From the NCBI GenBank assembly GCA_937931165.1, contig CALHCI010000104.1, positions 1-64,000 on the forward strand: 64,000 nt of DNA, given 5' to 3'. Shown piece after piece: positions 42,132 to 49,975 of the stretch. The position numbers were made by a program, and so were the translations under genes. The stretch's first letter is position 1, and the number at the start of each line of letters is the position of its first letter. This DNA is from an uncultured Granulosicoccaceae bacterium. GTDB lineage: Bacteria; Pseudomonadota; Gammaproteobacteria; Granulosicoccales; Granulosicoccaceae. A model generated the notes under the pieces. That model was not told where the DNA came from, made no database searches, and saw only the letters and a program-made list of their open reading frames with translations.

Positions 42132-42731
42132 ATGCGAATTTATTCCTTTCGACATCTTGCGATTGTGCTTGGTGGGGTTGTCAGTAGTTCCTGTGTCATT
42201 GAGGGCGGAGGCTGTAGCGGGCCGTTTTGTTTCTCCGTTGCGACAGATCTCTGTGACAACGGTGAGCTATGCGGTGACCAGAACAATGGCAACGACGTAT
42301 GTCCGGATGCAGATGATATTCAGGCCGCTGCCATTGCCTATCTCAACACATTAAGAGCGACAGCAACGAATTGCGGTGTAGTATCTTTGCCACAGGCCTT
42401 ACCATTGCAGTGGTCAGTTGCAGAATTCGTAGCCGCCGACCGGCACGCACTGGATATGGCGGGCAACAATTTTGTGGCGCAAAACGGCTCAGACGGGTTG
42501 GGGGTAAGCGATCGACTCGGTCAGACCGGTAACATCGTAGCTGCTTCTATCGGTCAGGCAGTAGCTGGTGGGTTTGCAAGTACCAAATCACTACTATCTG
42601 CCTGGTCTGACCAACCAACAGAATGTGCGCTAATGATGCGGGCTGAATTCACAAAAGTCGGGCTGGCCTGTCGATACGACAACGACAGTGACTTCGGTCA
42701 GTACTGGACGCTGGTGCTAAGCGGCAGTTAG
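42132..42731 (+). CDS. CAP/SCP-domain lipoprotein
   Basis: 199 residues. A lipoprotein signal with a lipobox-like VSSSC (Cys at about residue 21) is followed by a Cys- and Gly-rich linker (GGGCSGPFC, DLCDNGELCGD). A CAP domain then runs from about 62: AAAIAYLNTLRATATNCG, LPLQWSVAEFVAADRHALDMAG, NNFVAQNGSDGLGVSDRLGQTG and AWSDQPTECALMM. The second conserved His of the CAP cavity (usually H-x-G-S-D-G) is Gln here (AQNGSDG). Function unknown; other bacterial CAP proteins are secreted. Alone between dodecin and a convergent phosphatase gene. Confidence 0.8.
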   Translation: MRIYSFRHLAIVLGGVVSSSCVIEGGGCSGPFCFSVATDLCDNGELCGDQNNGNDVCPDADDIQAAAIAYLNTLRATATNCGVVSLPQALPLQWSVAEFVAADRHALDMAGNNFVAQNGSDGLGVSDRLGQTGNIVAASIGQAVAGGFASTKSLLSAWSDQPTECALMMRAEFTKVGLACRYDNDSDFGQYWTLVLSGS

Positions 42732-42945
42732 GTGCCTTAGCTACTACTGAGAACTACGAGGCCGGTGTACTGGAATAACGCAGAGGAAGTGGCAAGCGTG
42801 CAAAGTAAAGGGGTGGGCTCAGCCGAAACGTCACCCACCAATTTACCGCCATTATGAGAAAGTAAGTCTCATTTGTATCGGTAACATCCTCAAAGGTTTC
42901 ATTCACGACTACCCGGGCCAGCGGACAATCTCGACAAAACTCTCG

Positions 42946-43977
42946 TCAACAGATTATTACTTCAACCATGGAAATATCGTCGTTTTGAGGGGTTCCTTTA
43001 ACGAATTGTTCAAAGCTCAACCGGATGTTGTCGAGGCGCCCGCTGTCGGTGACATCGGTTGCCAGCAAAGACTCCAGCATCTTTTCGTTAAACGAATTTC
43101 CATTGTTGTTGGTTGCTTCAATTAATCCGTCGGTGTAGGCGTATAGTTGTTGCCCGGATTGATAGCGCTTTGTGAACAGCGACACGCTTTCGGCTTCCAG
43201 AGTTTGTATACCAAGCGGCAACTGATCGCTCTCTATCCTGTCTGTGATGGTGCCGTTGCTATCAGCGACTATCAATGTCGGCAGCCCTGCATTGCATACT
43301 TTGATTTGCCCTTTGTCGCACATAATGACTGCGACGCAGCAGAAAAAACCGGACGGCAGCATCTGCGTCAGTTTATTGTTTAGCTCTACAATAATTTCTT
43401 CGACAGAGAGTCCGCGGCGGGCCGTTGCCTGAAATATCGAAGCGACCGGTGTTGCCCCCATTGCGGCCGCAATGCCGTGTCCTGTCAGGTCAGCGAGCAG
43501 GGTATAGGTGCGCCCATCGTCGTCGGTTGTTGCCAGTGCAAGGTCACCGGAAAATGTTTCCAGCGGTTGCTGCCAGATAGCAGCTGCTGCGGTTTTTCCC
43601 GTTGGCTGGGTAGATTGATTGACGATGTGGTTGAGCACCTTAATGGCGATCTTTTCGTCTCTCTTTTTAGTGCGCTTTAGTTGCAGTAACTTGCGACCAA
43701 GCCGATGATAGCGGTCTGTCCGCTGCAGCTGGCGGGCGTGATGCCTGGCAAGCATTAACTGGCTGAGAAAAAGTGTCAGAACAATCGCAATTGCTATTAG
43801 TCCGGTACTATTTTCAGCATTGTTAATGGTGAGAACAGCCAGTGCTGACGCACACAGCAGAGTCAGCGCAACATTAAGAACAATCGGATTTTTAGCTGAA
43901 ATAAACATGCTGCAAGTACATTTAACATGTGCTTCGATTTCTACGTTGCGAGGACAGCGGCCGTCAGCTGTGAACAT
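42946..43977 (-). CDS. Membrane-anchored SpoIIE/PP2C-type serine phosphatase
   Basis: 343 residues. Two membrane segments lie near 31-52 and 57-76, then a basic linker helix (RHHARQLQRTDRYHRLGRKLLQLKR) and the PPM phosphatase domain. Metal-binding motifs are FSGDLALA, LLADLTGHGIAAAMGA, YAYTDGLIEA and NDDISMVEV. Such RsbU-like enzymes usually reverse phosphorylation of anti-sigma-factor antagonists in partner switching. No STAS-domain or anti-sigma gene is adjacent, so the partner is unknown. The start may be ATG 43977 or the internal ATG 43908, nearer the first membrane segment. Confidence 0.88.
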   Translation of the reverse strand: MFTADGRCPRNVEIEAHVKCTCSMFISAKNPIVLNVALTLLCASALAVLTINNAENSTGLIAIAIVLTLFLSQLMLARHHARQLQRTDRYHRLGRKLLQLKRTKKRDEKIAIKVLNHIVNQSTQPTGKTAAAAIWQQPLETFSGDLALATTDDDGRTYTLLADLTGHGIAAAMGATPVASIFQATARRGLSVEEIIVELNNKLTQMLPSGFFCCVAVIMCDKGQIKVCNAGLPTLIVADSNGTITDRIESDQLPLGIQTLEAESVSLFTKRYQSGQQLYAYTDGLIEATNNNGNSFNEKMLESLLATDVTDSGRLDNIRLSFEQFVKGTPQNDDISMVEVIIC

Positions 43978-44072
43978 GTAGTTTCAGCAGGATTTTTGTG
44001 CGTTAGTTCAATTCATTGCCTTAAAAAATGCAAAAACCGCTAAAGCATTCAGACGGGGATAAATCTGCGCTG

Positions 44073-44720
44073 TCAGTCAAGGCACTCCGGGCCATCATGT
44101 CGTGAATTGTTGACGTACCCGCTGACTTTTCTTATCTCAAACTGCTGTTCCACCTGTGACGACATGCAGTCGTTAAGAAAATCCTGGTTATCATTGGTTA
44201 ACCATTCTTCTACCTGGTCGGGGGGAATAATGACTGGTTGACGGTGGTGGACCTGTTGCATCTGATTTGTTGCTTCAGTCGTGATCAGGCAACACTGCAG
44301 GTACCCGTCAGCGTGTGTCTGGACAATTGATGCCAGTGCCATGGCAGGTTGGTTTTCAAGGCTTATATAATGCGCATCCTTTTCTTTGCCTTTACGTGAC
44401 CATTCATAGAATCCATTTGCAGGGACAATAGCGCGGTAGCGCCTTATCAGGTTTTTAAATGATGGCTTTTCCCATATGGTTTCGCTGCGAGCGTTAAACA
44501 GCGGTTTTTTAAAAACACCTTCTTTTGCCCATGGCGGTATGTAGCCCCACTGCATGGGTTCGAGTGAAATTGCCTGACGAACAACGCCCACCCCCCATAA
44601 AGCAGCGGTGGGTGATACATTAAATTTTGGCGTGAACTTATCTGCCGGCAGCGTCAGGCCCAGCTGCTCCAGCAGCCACTGGATTCCTTCATGATCAGAA
44701 ATATTCATTCGGCCGCACAT
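44073..44720 (-). CDS. SRAP domain protein (HMCES/YedK family)
   Basis: 215 residues. SRAP proteins form a covalent thiazolidine link with abasic sites in single-stranded DNA through Cys2 and so protect stalled forks. Here MCGRMN gives Cys2, FNVSPTAALWGV supplies the conserved Asn, and IVPANGFYEWSR the catalytic Glu. The conserved His lies in VHHRQPVII, where relatives usually read HDRMP. It is divergent from an outer-membrane protein gene. Role in DNA repair is from family knowledge. Confidence 0.92.
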   Translation of the reverse strand: MCGRMNISDHEGIQWLLEQLGLTLPADKFTPKFNVSPTAALWGVGVVRQAISLEPMQWGYIPPWAKEGVFKKPLFNARSETIWEKPSFKNLIRRYRAIVPANGFYEWSRKGKEKDAHYISLENQPAMALASIVQTHADGYLQCCLITTEATNQMQQVHHRQPVIIPPDQVEEWLTNDNQDFLNDCMSSQVEQQFEIRKVSGYVNNSRHDGPECLD

Positions 44721-44911
44721 AGACTACTCACACAGTCAACGCAAAATCGTGTTATAGCACTAATTGAAGTGATTCTACAGGCGCACGAGATTCAGAATTT
44801 GAATTATGCTTGAACCGTTTACCGCGGACAGGGCGAGTTCAGGTGAGTGGGATAACAATTCGCACAACAATACACGCACTACGATTTTTACCAACAGAAT
44901 GTGAGCTGAAT

Positions 44912-45607
44912 ATGTTGAAGCGTACCTCAAAGTACTTTATCCATGGGCTGCTTTTAACGCTTTGTCCGCTACTGAGTACTGTGGCCACTGCCAACCATCA
45001 GGAGCCACGCCATAAACCCCATCATCGCCATAGTGAACCCCGCCAAAGCGGTTATGAACAGCGTGACTGGAGCAGACCGTATTTATCTACCTATCTTGGA
45101 TTGGGGCTTGGTTTTGGTGGGGACGAAGTCGGGCGTTTCGAAGATAACTTTGGTTTCACCGACAAAATTTATGGTGGCGGTGGTCTGCTGCTGGAAGCAG
45201 GGTTAAATTTGTCTGTGGACCAGCTGACCGATTTACGACTGACCGGTGGTTATCAGTTTGACGGGACCAGTCGTGGCAATGGCTCATCAGTGTTCGATCG
45301 ATTGCGATTTGATCTGACCATGTTGCGTCGTGTCGGGGTGCATGATTTTGGTGCCGGGGTTACCGCTCATACCTCAGTGGGTTATCAGTGTGATATCAAT
45401 TCGATCTGTGAAGGTGATGTAGAATTTGATCATGCCGTTGGCTACACGCTGGAATACGCGATCAGAGCGGGTCTTTACCGAAACCGCTATGGTCAGGGCA
45501 TGCGCCTGGGTGTTCGCTATACTGGCATTGACTACACCCCCCGCCTGCAGAATGCAGAGATAGTCAGTGGTGATACCCTGACCGGGTTCATCGGTGTTGC
45601 ATTTTAA
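44912..45607 (+). CDS. Predicted outer-membrane beta-barrel protein with His-rich N-terminal segment
   Basis: 231 residues from ATG 44912; the longer open frame upstream lacks a signal sequence. A signal peptide (about 1-27) ends ATA. Just after it comes a His/Pro-rich stretch (NHQEPRHKPHHRHSEPRQ), then alternating hydrophobic strands (YLSTYLGLGLGFG, DLRLTGGYQF, FGAGVTAHTSVGYQ, GMRLGVRYTGIDY) and a terminal Phe (GFIGVAF), the usual signal of outer-membrane barrels. Function unknown; the His cluster could bind metals. Single Cys pair (QCDINSICEG) may form a loop disulfide. Confidence 0.7.
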   Translation: MLKRTSKYFIHGLLLTLCPLLSTVATANHQEPRHKPHHRHSEPRQSGYEQRDWSRPYLSTYLGLGLGFGGDEVGRFEDNFGFTDKIYGGGGLLLEAGLNLSVDQLTDLRLTGGYQFDGTSRGNGSSVFDRLRFDLTMLRRVGVHDFGAGVTAHTSVGYQCDINSICEGDVEFDHAVGYTLEYAIRAGLYRNRYGQGMRLGVRYTGIDYTPRLQNAEIVSGDTLTGFIGVAF

Positions 45608-45719
45608 GCCGTCAACTTGTCTGGTAAGCAATGCACTTGTGGGAATGTCACGTACATTCTTTTAACCTTCGTGCATCTCGGGTTAGGCTGCGAGTTCATC
45701 ACTCACCAGGGCAAGAGCG

Positions 45720-46652
45720 TTGCTGCATTACACAGGATCAATTCTGGATCGGGCTGACCATCTCAGGCGTACTGACAACGAAATTACCGCGCACTGGCAG
45801 GCTGAAGACACGATAGTCATTCCGGTCTTTCAACTGAAACACCTGATCCACACACAGCAGGAAACCGCAGTGATGCTGGCTCGCAGTGATCTTGCCGACA
45901 TGCCCGAGCATCATGTGCAGCGTACTTTCCTTGGACTGCAAAACGGCGCTGCAGTGTTTTCCATTACCTGCGATGAAGCACAGGCTGCGCGATGGTGTGA
46001 TCTTGATCCGGATTACCAGTTTCTGGATTTGCGAACCATTGGTCCGGTGCTACCGACAGAGCAGGCGCCAGTGTTGGCGTACGCCCGTGGCATCAGTCAC
46101 TGGCAGTCGCAGAATTCGTTTTGCAGCTGTTGCGGGGAGCCGCTGGTGCTTGCCAGTGCTGGCCACATGATGCGATGCCAGTCTGCCGCTTGTGGCAGGC
46201 AATGGTTTCCGCGCACTGACCCGGCGGTGATTATGCTTGTCGAACGGACTGGCGATACGGGTGAGCGGCATTGTCTGCTGGGTCGCAGTCCGGCCTGGCC
46301 CGAGCAGGTTTACTCGACACTTGCCGGTTTTGTCGAAACCGGCGAGTCGCTGGAGGAGGCCGTTACGCGGGAAGTCTTCGAAGAGGCTGGCATTGTGGTA
46401 GACAACGTGCGCTATGTTACTTCGCAGCCGTGGCCGTTTCCGCAATCAATCATGTTGGGGTTTATTGCTACCGCGCAAACCCGGGAAATCACAATCGATC
46501 CCGAGGAGCTCGCCGAAGCGCGCTGGTTTAGCGCCAGGTCTCTGGAGTCTTTCGGGCAGTGGGGTGACGATTCAGCAGGCCCCAAGTTGCCCCGGCCGGA
46601 TTCTATTGCGAGGTTTCTGATTGATCAGTGGCGACAGTCAGCGATTGGTTAA
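45720..46652 (+). CDS. nudC: NAD(+)/NADH diphosphatase NudC
   Basis: Nudix enzyme that cleaves NAD(H) and removes NAD caps from RNA. The N-terminal domain contains LDRADHLRR. A four-Cys zinc motif (FCSCCGEPL...RCQSAACGRQWFPRTDPAVI) lies in the middle. The Nudix box is AGFVETGESLEEAVTREVFEEAGI, followed by the NudC-specific SQPWPFPQS motif. About 310 residues from a TTG start at 45720. Identification is firm because all three NudC features occur together. It is followed by a hairpin and an HTH gene. Confidence 0.95.
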   Translation: MLHYTGSILDRADHLRRTDNEITAHWQAEDTIVIPVFQLKHLIHTQQETAVMLARSDLADMPEHHVQRTFLGLQNGAAVFSITCDEAQAARWCDLDPDYQFLDLRTIGPVLPTEQAPVLAYARGISHWQSQNSFCSCCGEPLVLASAGHMMRCQSAACGRQWFPRTDPAVIMLVERTGDTGERHCLLGRSPAWPEQVYSTLAGFVETGESLEEAVTREVFEEAGIVVDNVRYVTSQPWPFPQSIMLGFIATAQTREITIDPEELAEARWFSARSLESFGQWGDDSAGPKLPRPDSIARFLIDQWRQSAIG

Positions 46653-46655
46653 ATC

Positions 46656-46677
46656 CTGCGCAAACCAATTTGTGCAG
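46656..46677 (+). terminator. Hairpin after nudC
   Basis: CTGCGCAAA-CCAA-TTTGTGCAG pairs over 9 bases with one G-U pair. It begins 4 bases after the nudC stop. No T-run follows, so termination strength is doubtful. Confidence 0.4.
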
Positions 46678-46769
46678 CGAGTTCACCTTTGTTTCAAGAA
46701 TTGTAACGCCTGCTGGACAAATCACAGAGCCGTCCCCAAGTTAGTAAAAACCAGCAATTTGGAGTAATT

Positions 46770-47399
46770 ATGGCTAATCAGAATTCGGCTAATCAGTCTT
46801 CCTCTGAGCAATTTGAGAAGGCGGGCGCACAGGCGGCTGAAGTCCTTGGGCGGTTTGTTAATTTTGCAGCAGAGTTAGGTCGTGAGTTCGGCAACGGGCA
46901 AAATGATCAGCAGACGTCGCGCACCGCTGATGCCTCCTGTAAGACAACGGGGACAACGGGGACAACGGGCGATGCAGAAGAAATTATTCGTGAAGTGGGC
47001 GAGCGTCTGCGTGAACTTCGCGAAACGGCTGGCTACACTCTTGACGGTTTTGCCAATGCACTGGAAAAAGAGCTAAATGCCGCCCCTGTAGCAAAGACAA
47101 TAGATGCGGTTGAAGCCGGCCGACAAGCACCCCCGGGTGAGTGGGTGCAGGCGATTTCGACGCTGCTCGGCAGCAATGAAGTGAAAAAACTCTTTGAACA
47201 GCTGGGTGTTAACGCAGCTAACACTGAGCCGGCAGACGCTACGGTAAAACGATCACCATCTGCTTCAAGAGTCGCGAGACTGTCTGCGGTGTTTAGTGAC
47301 GATCAGTCACTCGATGCACTGTCTGACGATGAGTTTGAAAAGCTTGTAGAGTTTATGAAATCATCTTACCGGCAAGCCAGAGTAATGATCTCAAAGTAG
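46770..47399 (+). CDS. XRE-like helix-turn-helix domain protein
   Basis: 209 residues. The region about 70-135 (EVGERLRELRETAGYTLDGF...AKTIDAVEAGRQAPPGEWVQAIST) has the layout of a Cro/C1-type HTH. The first 70 residues are polar and low in complexity, including TTGTTGTTGD encoded by a 9-base DNA repeat. The C-terminal 60 residues form a separate acidic helical part (DQSLDALSDDEFEKLVEFMKS). ATG 46770 follows GGAG (46760-46763). DNA binding is inferred; target unknown. Convergent with gor. Confidence 0.65.
   Translation: MANQNSANQSSSEQFEKAGAQAAEVLGRFVNFAAELGREFGNGQNDQQTSRTADASCKTTGTTGTTGDAEEIIREVGERLRELRETAGYTLDGFANALEKELNAAPVAKTIDAVEAGRQAPPGEWVQAISTLLGSNEVKKLFEQLGVNAANTEPADATVKRSPSASRVARLSAVFSDDQSLDALSDDEFEKLVEFMKSSYRQARVMISK
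46947..46971 (+). repeat. Short 9-base tandem repeat inside the HTH gene
   Basis: The unit ACAACGGGG is present nearly three times in a row, encoding Thr-Gly repeats (TTG-TTG). Copy number could vary by slippage in units of three codons, so the frame would be kept. Confidence 0.6.
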
Positions 47400-47405
47400 C
47401 ATTGC

Positions 47406-47439
47406 TGTCACCGGTCATTTGTTTTAGCGACCGGTGACA
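47406..47439. terminator. Perfect 11-bp inverted repeat between convergent HTH and gor genes
   Basis: TGTCACCGGTC (47406-47416) and GACCGGTGACA (47429-47439) pair perfectly with a 12-base loop. It lies 7 bases after the HTH stop and 10 before the end of the convergent gor. No T-run flanks it. A shared 3' stem for both transcripts is the simplest reading; a protein-binding operator is possible. Confidence 0.5.
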
Positions 47440-47448
47440 ACTACCCGG

Positions 47449-48810
47449 TTACACCAGAGTGACCAACTCTTCACTGCTGGTCGGGTGGATTGCGACAGTA
47501 TCGTCAAAGTCTTTTTTAGTCGCCCCCATTTTTACCGCCACTGCAAAGCCCTGCAGCATTTCATCTACACCGTCGCCAATCATGTGAATGCCGACTACCT
47601 TTTCCTCTTCTCCCTGCACAACAAGTTTCATCGCTGTTTTTTGCGGATGGGTGGTAAAGGCGTGGTACATGGGAGTGAAAGTTGCCTGATAACATTTGAT
47701 TGTGTCGCCGTACAGCTCTCGTGCTTTGCTTTCGGTAAGACCAACCGCACCGATAGGCGGGTGGCTGAATACCACTGATGCAATGTTATCGTAATTCAAA
47801 TGGCGGTCTGTCATCCCTGCGTATAAGCGTTCGGCAAGTCTTCTGCCTGCCGCAATTGCGACTGGGGTAAGTTGTTCCCTGCCTGTGACATCACCTATTG
47901 CAAAAATATTACTGACGTTGGTGGTTTGCCATTTGTCGGTGGGTACATAGCCGCGACTGTCCGTCTCTACGCCGGCGTTTTGCAGGTTCATCGGGCCGCT
48001 GAGGGGTTCACGACCTATCGCCCAGATCACACAATCGAACGGGCCATACTGGTTTTCACTGTTGTCTTTACTGTTGCTTGCATTAATAGTGATGTTGCCG
48101 GCACTGCCTGTCAGGCTGTTTATTGACGTATTGTTGATAATACTGATGCCATCTTTTTGCATAGTTTCAGTTAATGTGCTGGAGACAATATCGTCAAACT
48201 CCCGTAAAAAATGTTCTTTACGGATGACCAGGCTGACGTCACTGCCAAGAGAATGCAGCATGCCTGCGAGTTCTACTGCAATATAACCGGCACCCACCAC
48301 GGCAACTTTCTTTGGCTGCTGTTGAAGCTCGAAAAAGCCGTCTGAGGTAATACCCAGTTCAGCACCATCGATAGATGGCACGGTGGGTTGGCCGCCCGGG
48401 GCCAGTAGAATACGTTCAGCAGTGTAGGTTTTGTCGCCAACCTGTACGGTGTGGGCGTCGACCAGTGAGCCGTGGCCGGTAAGCATATCTACATTTTCTT
48501 TAGTAAGATTTTTTTCATAGATTCCGTTCAGGCGCTTAATGTAGTTTTCACGATCAGTGACCAGCTGCTCCCAGTTAAAGCCGTTTTGTGTGACATCAAA
48601 GCTATAGCCTTTGGCATTGGTTAGTGTGTCGGCGATGTGGGCACCGTACCACATGATCTTTTTTGGCACACATCCGCGATTAACGCAGGTGCCACCATAT
48701 CGATCATATTCAACCACTGCACATCTGGCGCCGTGTTTGGCGGCCCGTCGTGTCGCAGCAACACCGCCGCTGCCACCACCAATGGCAATAAGATCATACT
48801 GATAGCTCAA
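47449..48810 (-). CDS. gor: Glutathione-disulfide reductase
   Basis: NADPH-dependent flavoprotein that keeps glutathione reduced. FAD fold: [22 protein letters not shown]; redox-active pair in [13 protein letters not shown], the glutathione reductase form. The NADPH fold is [21 protein letters not shown], with basic residues in VIRKEHFLR suited to NADPH. The C-terminal [11 protein letters not shown] holds the catalytic His-Glu. TTG 48810 is chosen because AAGGAG (48817-48822) lies 6 bases upstream and the N-terminus [13 protein letters not shown] is normal; the longer frame to 48897 is not. 453 residues. Convergent with the HTH gene. Confidence 0.94.
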   Translation of the reverse strand: MSYQYDLIAIGGGSGGVAATRRAAKHGARCAVVEYDRYGGTCVNRGCVPKKIMWYGAHIADTLTNAKGYSFDVTQNGFNWEQLVTDRENYIKRLNGIYEKNLTKENVDMLTGHGSLVDAHTVQVGDKTYTAERILLAPGGQPTVPSIDGAELGITSDGFFELQQQPKKVAVVGAGYIAVELAGMLHSLGSDVSLVIRKEHFLREFDDIVSSTLTETMQKDGISIINNTSINSLTGSAGNITINASNSKDNSENQYGPFDCVIWAIGREPLSGPMNLQNAGVETDSRGYVPTDKWQTTNVSNIFAIGDVTGREQLTPVAIAAGRRLAERLYAGMTDRHLNYDNIASVVFSHPPIGAVGLTESKARELYGDTIKCYQATFTPMYHAFTTHPQKTAMKLVVQGEEEKVVGIHMIGDGVDEMLQGFAVAVKMGATKKDFDDTVAIHPTSSEELVTLV

Positions 48811-49066
48811 AGCGCGCTCCTTAAAATGATTGGGTGTCGGCTGCAACGCAGTTAGGGGCCGGCACCTCAGTGATGAGATATGACGAGACCCGATCAATAA
48901 AGTTCTCGAATCTTCGCCGCGTCAGTATAGACAGGTGTGATTGCAATGTTGAGTCAATTCCTTTTAAAACCGGAAAGTCACACTACGTTAACTGTAGCCG
49001 GCAGTGAGTTTAGGCAATGGTGAAGGTTGCCCGTAGCAGCTAAACTATCACTGCCTCGGTTTTTCT

Positions 49067-49963
49067 TTGAATAATCAAAACAGCAATGCAAATATGCAAG
49101 CCTTCCTGACTCCTGATCGACTCGGTCACTACGTTCGTCTTGTACGCGCGGACAAGCCCATAGGCTCGCTGTTACTAATGTGGCCAATGCTATGGGCGTT
49201 GTGGTTTGTTTCTGACGGCCAACCGGACCCCGCCGTGCTGGTGGTGTTTCTGGTTGGTACGTTTTTGATGCGCTCGGCGGGCTGCGCAATTAACGATTAC
49301 GCCGATCGTCACATTGACGGTTCGGTGGCGCGTTCTAAAAACCGCCCGATAGTCTCGGGTGCAATCACGCCGCGTGAAGCGGTTGTCGTCGCTGCTGTGC
49401 TGGCTTTTTGTGCCTTTCTTCTGGTGCTTACCATGAATCAGCTGACCATTGCATTGTCTTTTATCGGTGTGGTGCTGGCGGCGGTCTACCCGTTTAGTAA
49501 AAGAGTCACCTATTGGCCGCAATTGGTTCTGGGGCTGGCATTCGGTTGGGCTGTGCCCATGGTATGTGCGGCGCAGACTGGCCGTATAGATGCCGTTGGC
49601 TGGATTATCTACGGTGTGGCCATATTGTGGGCGCTGGCGTATGACACGATGTACGCGATGGTTGATCGTGAAGATGATCTGAAACTCGGTGTTAAATCGA
49701 CGGCGATCTGGTTTGCAGAACGCGATGTGACAGCGGTGGCGATAACGCTGGCATCTGTACTTGCGATTCTTGCGTGGGTCGGGTTTCAGTGGAATACCGG
49801 GCTTGCCTACATTGTCGGGTGGCTTGGCGGTCTGGCCGTGGCGCTGTATCAGCTCTGGTTAATCAAAGACCGCGAAGCCGCCAGATGTTACCGGGCTTTT
49901 CAGATGAGTAACTACATGGGGCTGGCAATTTTTGCGGGCCTGTTTATCGACCGGATCAGCTGA
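49067..49963 (+). CDS. ubiA: 4-hydroxybenzoate polyprenyltransferase
   Basis: Integral membrane enzyme that prenylates 4-hydroxybenzoate in ubiquinone synthesis. About nine hydrophobic segments and both Asp-rich motifs are present: NDYADRHIDGSVARSKNRPI and YAMVDREDDLKLGVKSTA. The N-terminus YVRLVRADKPIGSLLLMWPMLW is diagnostic. About 298 residues from a TTG at 49067; ATG 49094 is also possible. chorismate lyase ubiC is not adjacent. The first GTPase gene follows after 12 bases, so they may share a transcript. Confidence 0.96.
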   Translation: MNNQNSNANMQAFLTPDRLGHYVRLVRADKPIGSLLLMWPMLWALWFVSDGQPDPAVLVVFLVGTFLMRSAGCAINDYADRHIDGSVARSKNRPIVSGAITPREAVVVAAVLAFCAFLLVLTMNQLTIALSFIGVVLAAVYPFSKRVTYWPQLVLGLAFGWAVPMVCAAQTGRIDAVGWIIYGVAILWALAYDTMYAMVDREDDLKLGVKSTAIWFAERDVTAVAITLASVLAILAWVGFQWNTGLAYIVGWLGGLAVALYQLWLIKDREAARCYRAFQMSNYMGLAIFAGLFIDRIS

Positions 49964-49975
49964 GTTGTACTATTG

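Noticed and set aside
44843-44860. Lac-operator-like GTGAGTGGGATAACAATT upstream of the outer-membrane barrel gene
   Set aside because: It shares GGATAACAATT with lacO but the left half is shifted by one base and the dyad is broken; the flanks are ordinary chromosomal sequence. Probably chance, not vector sequence.
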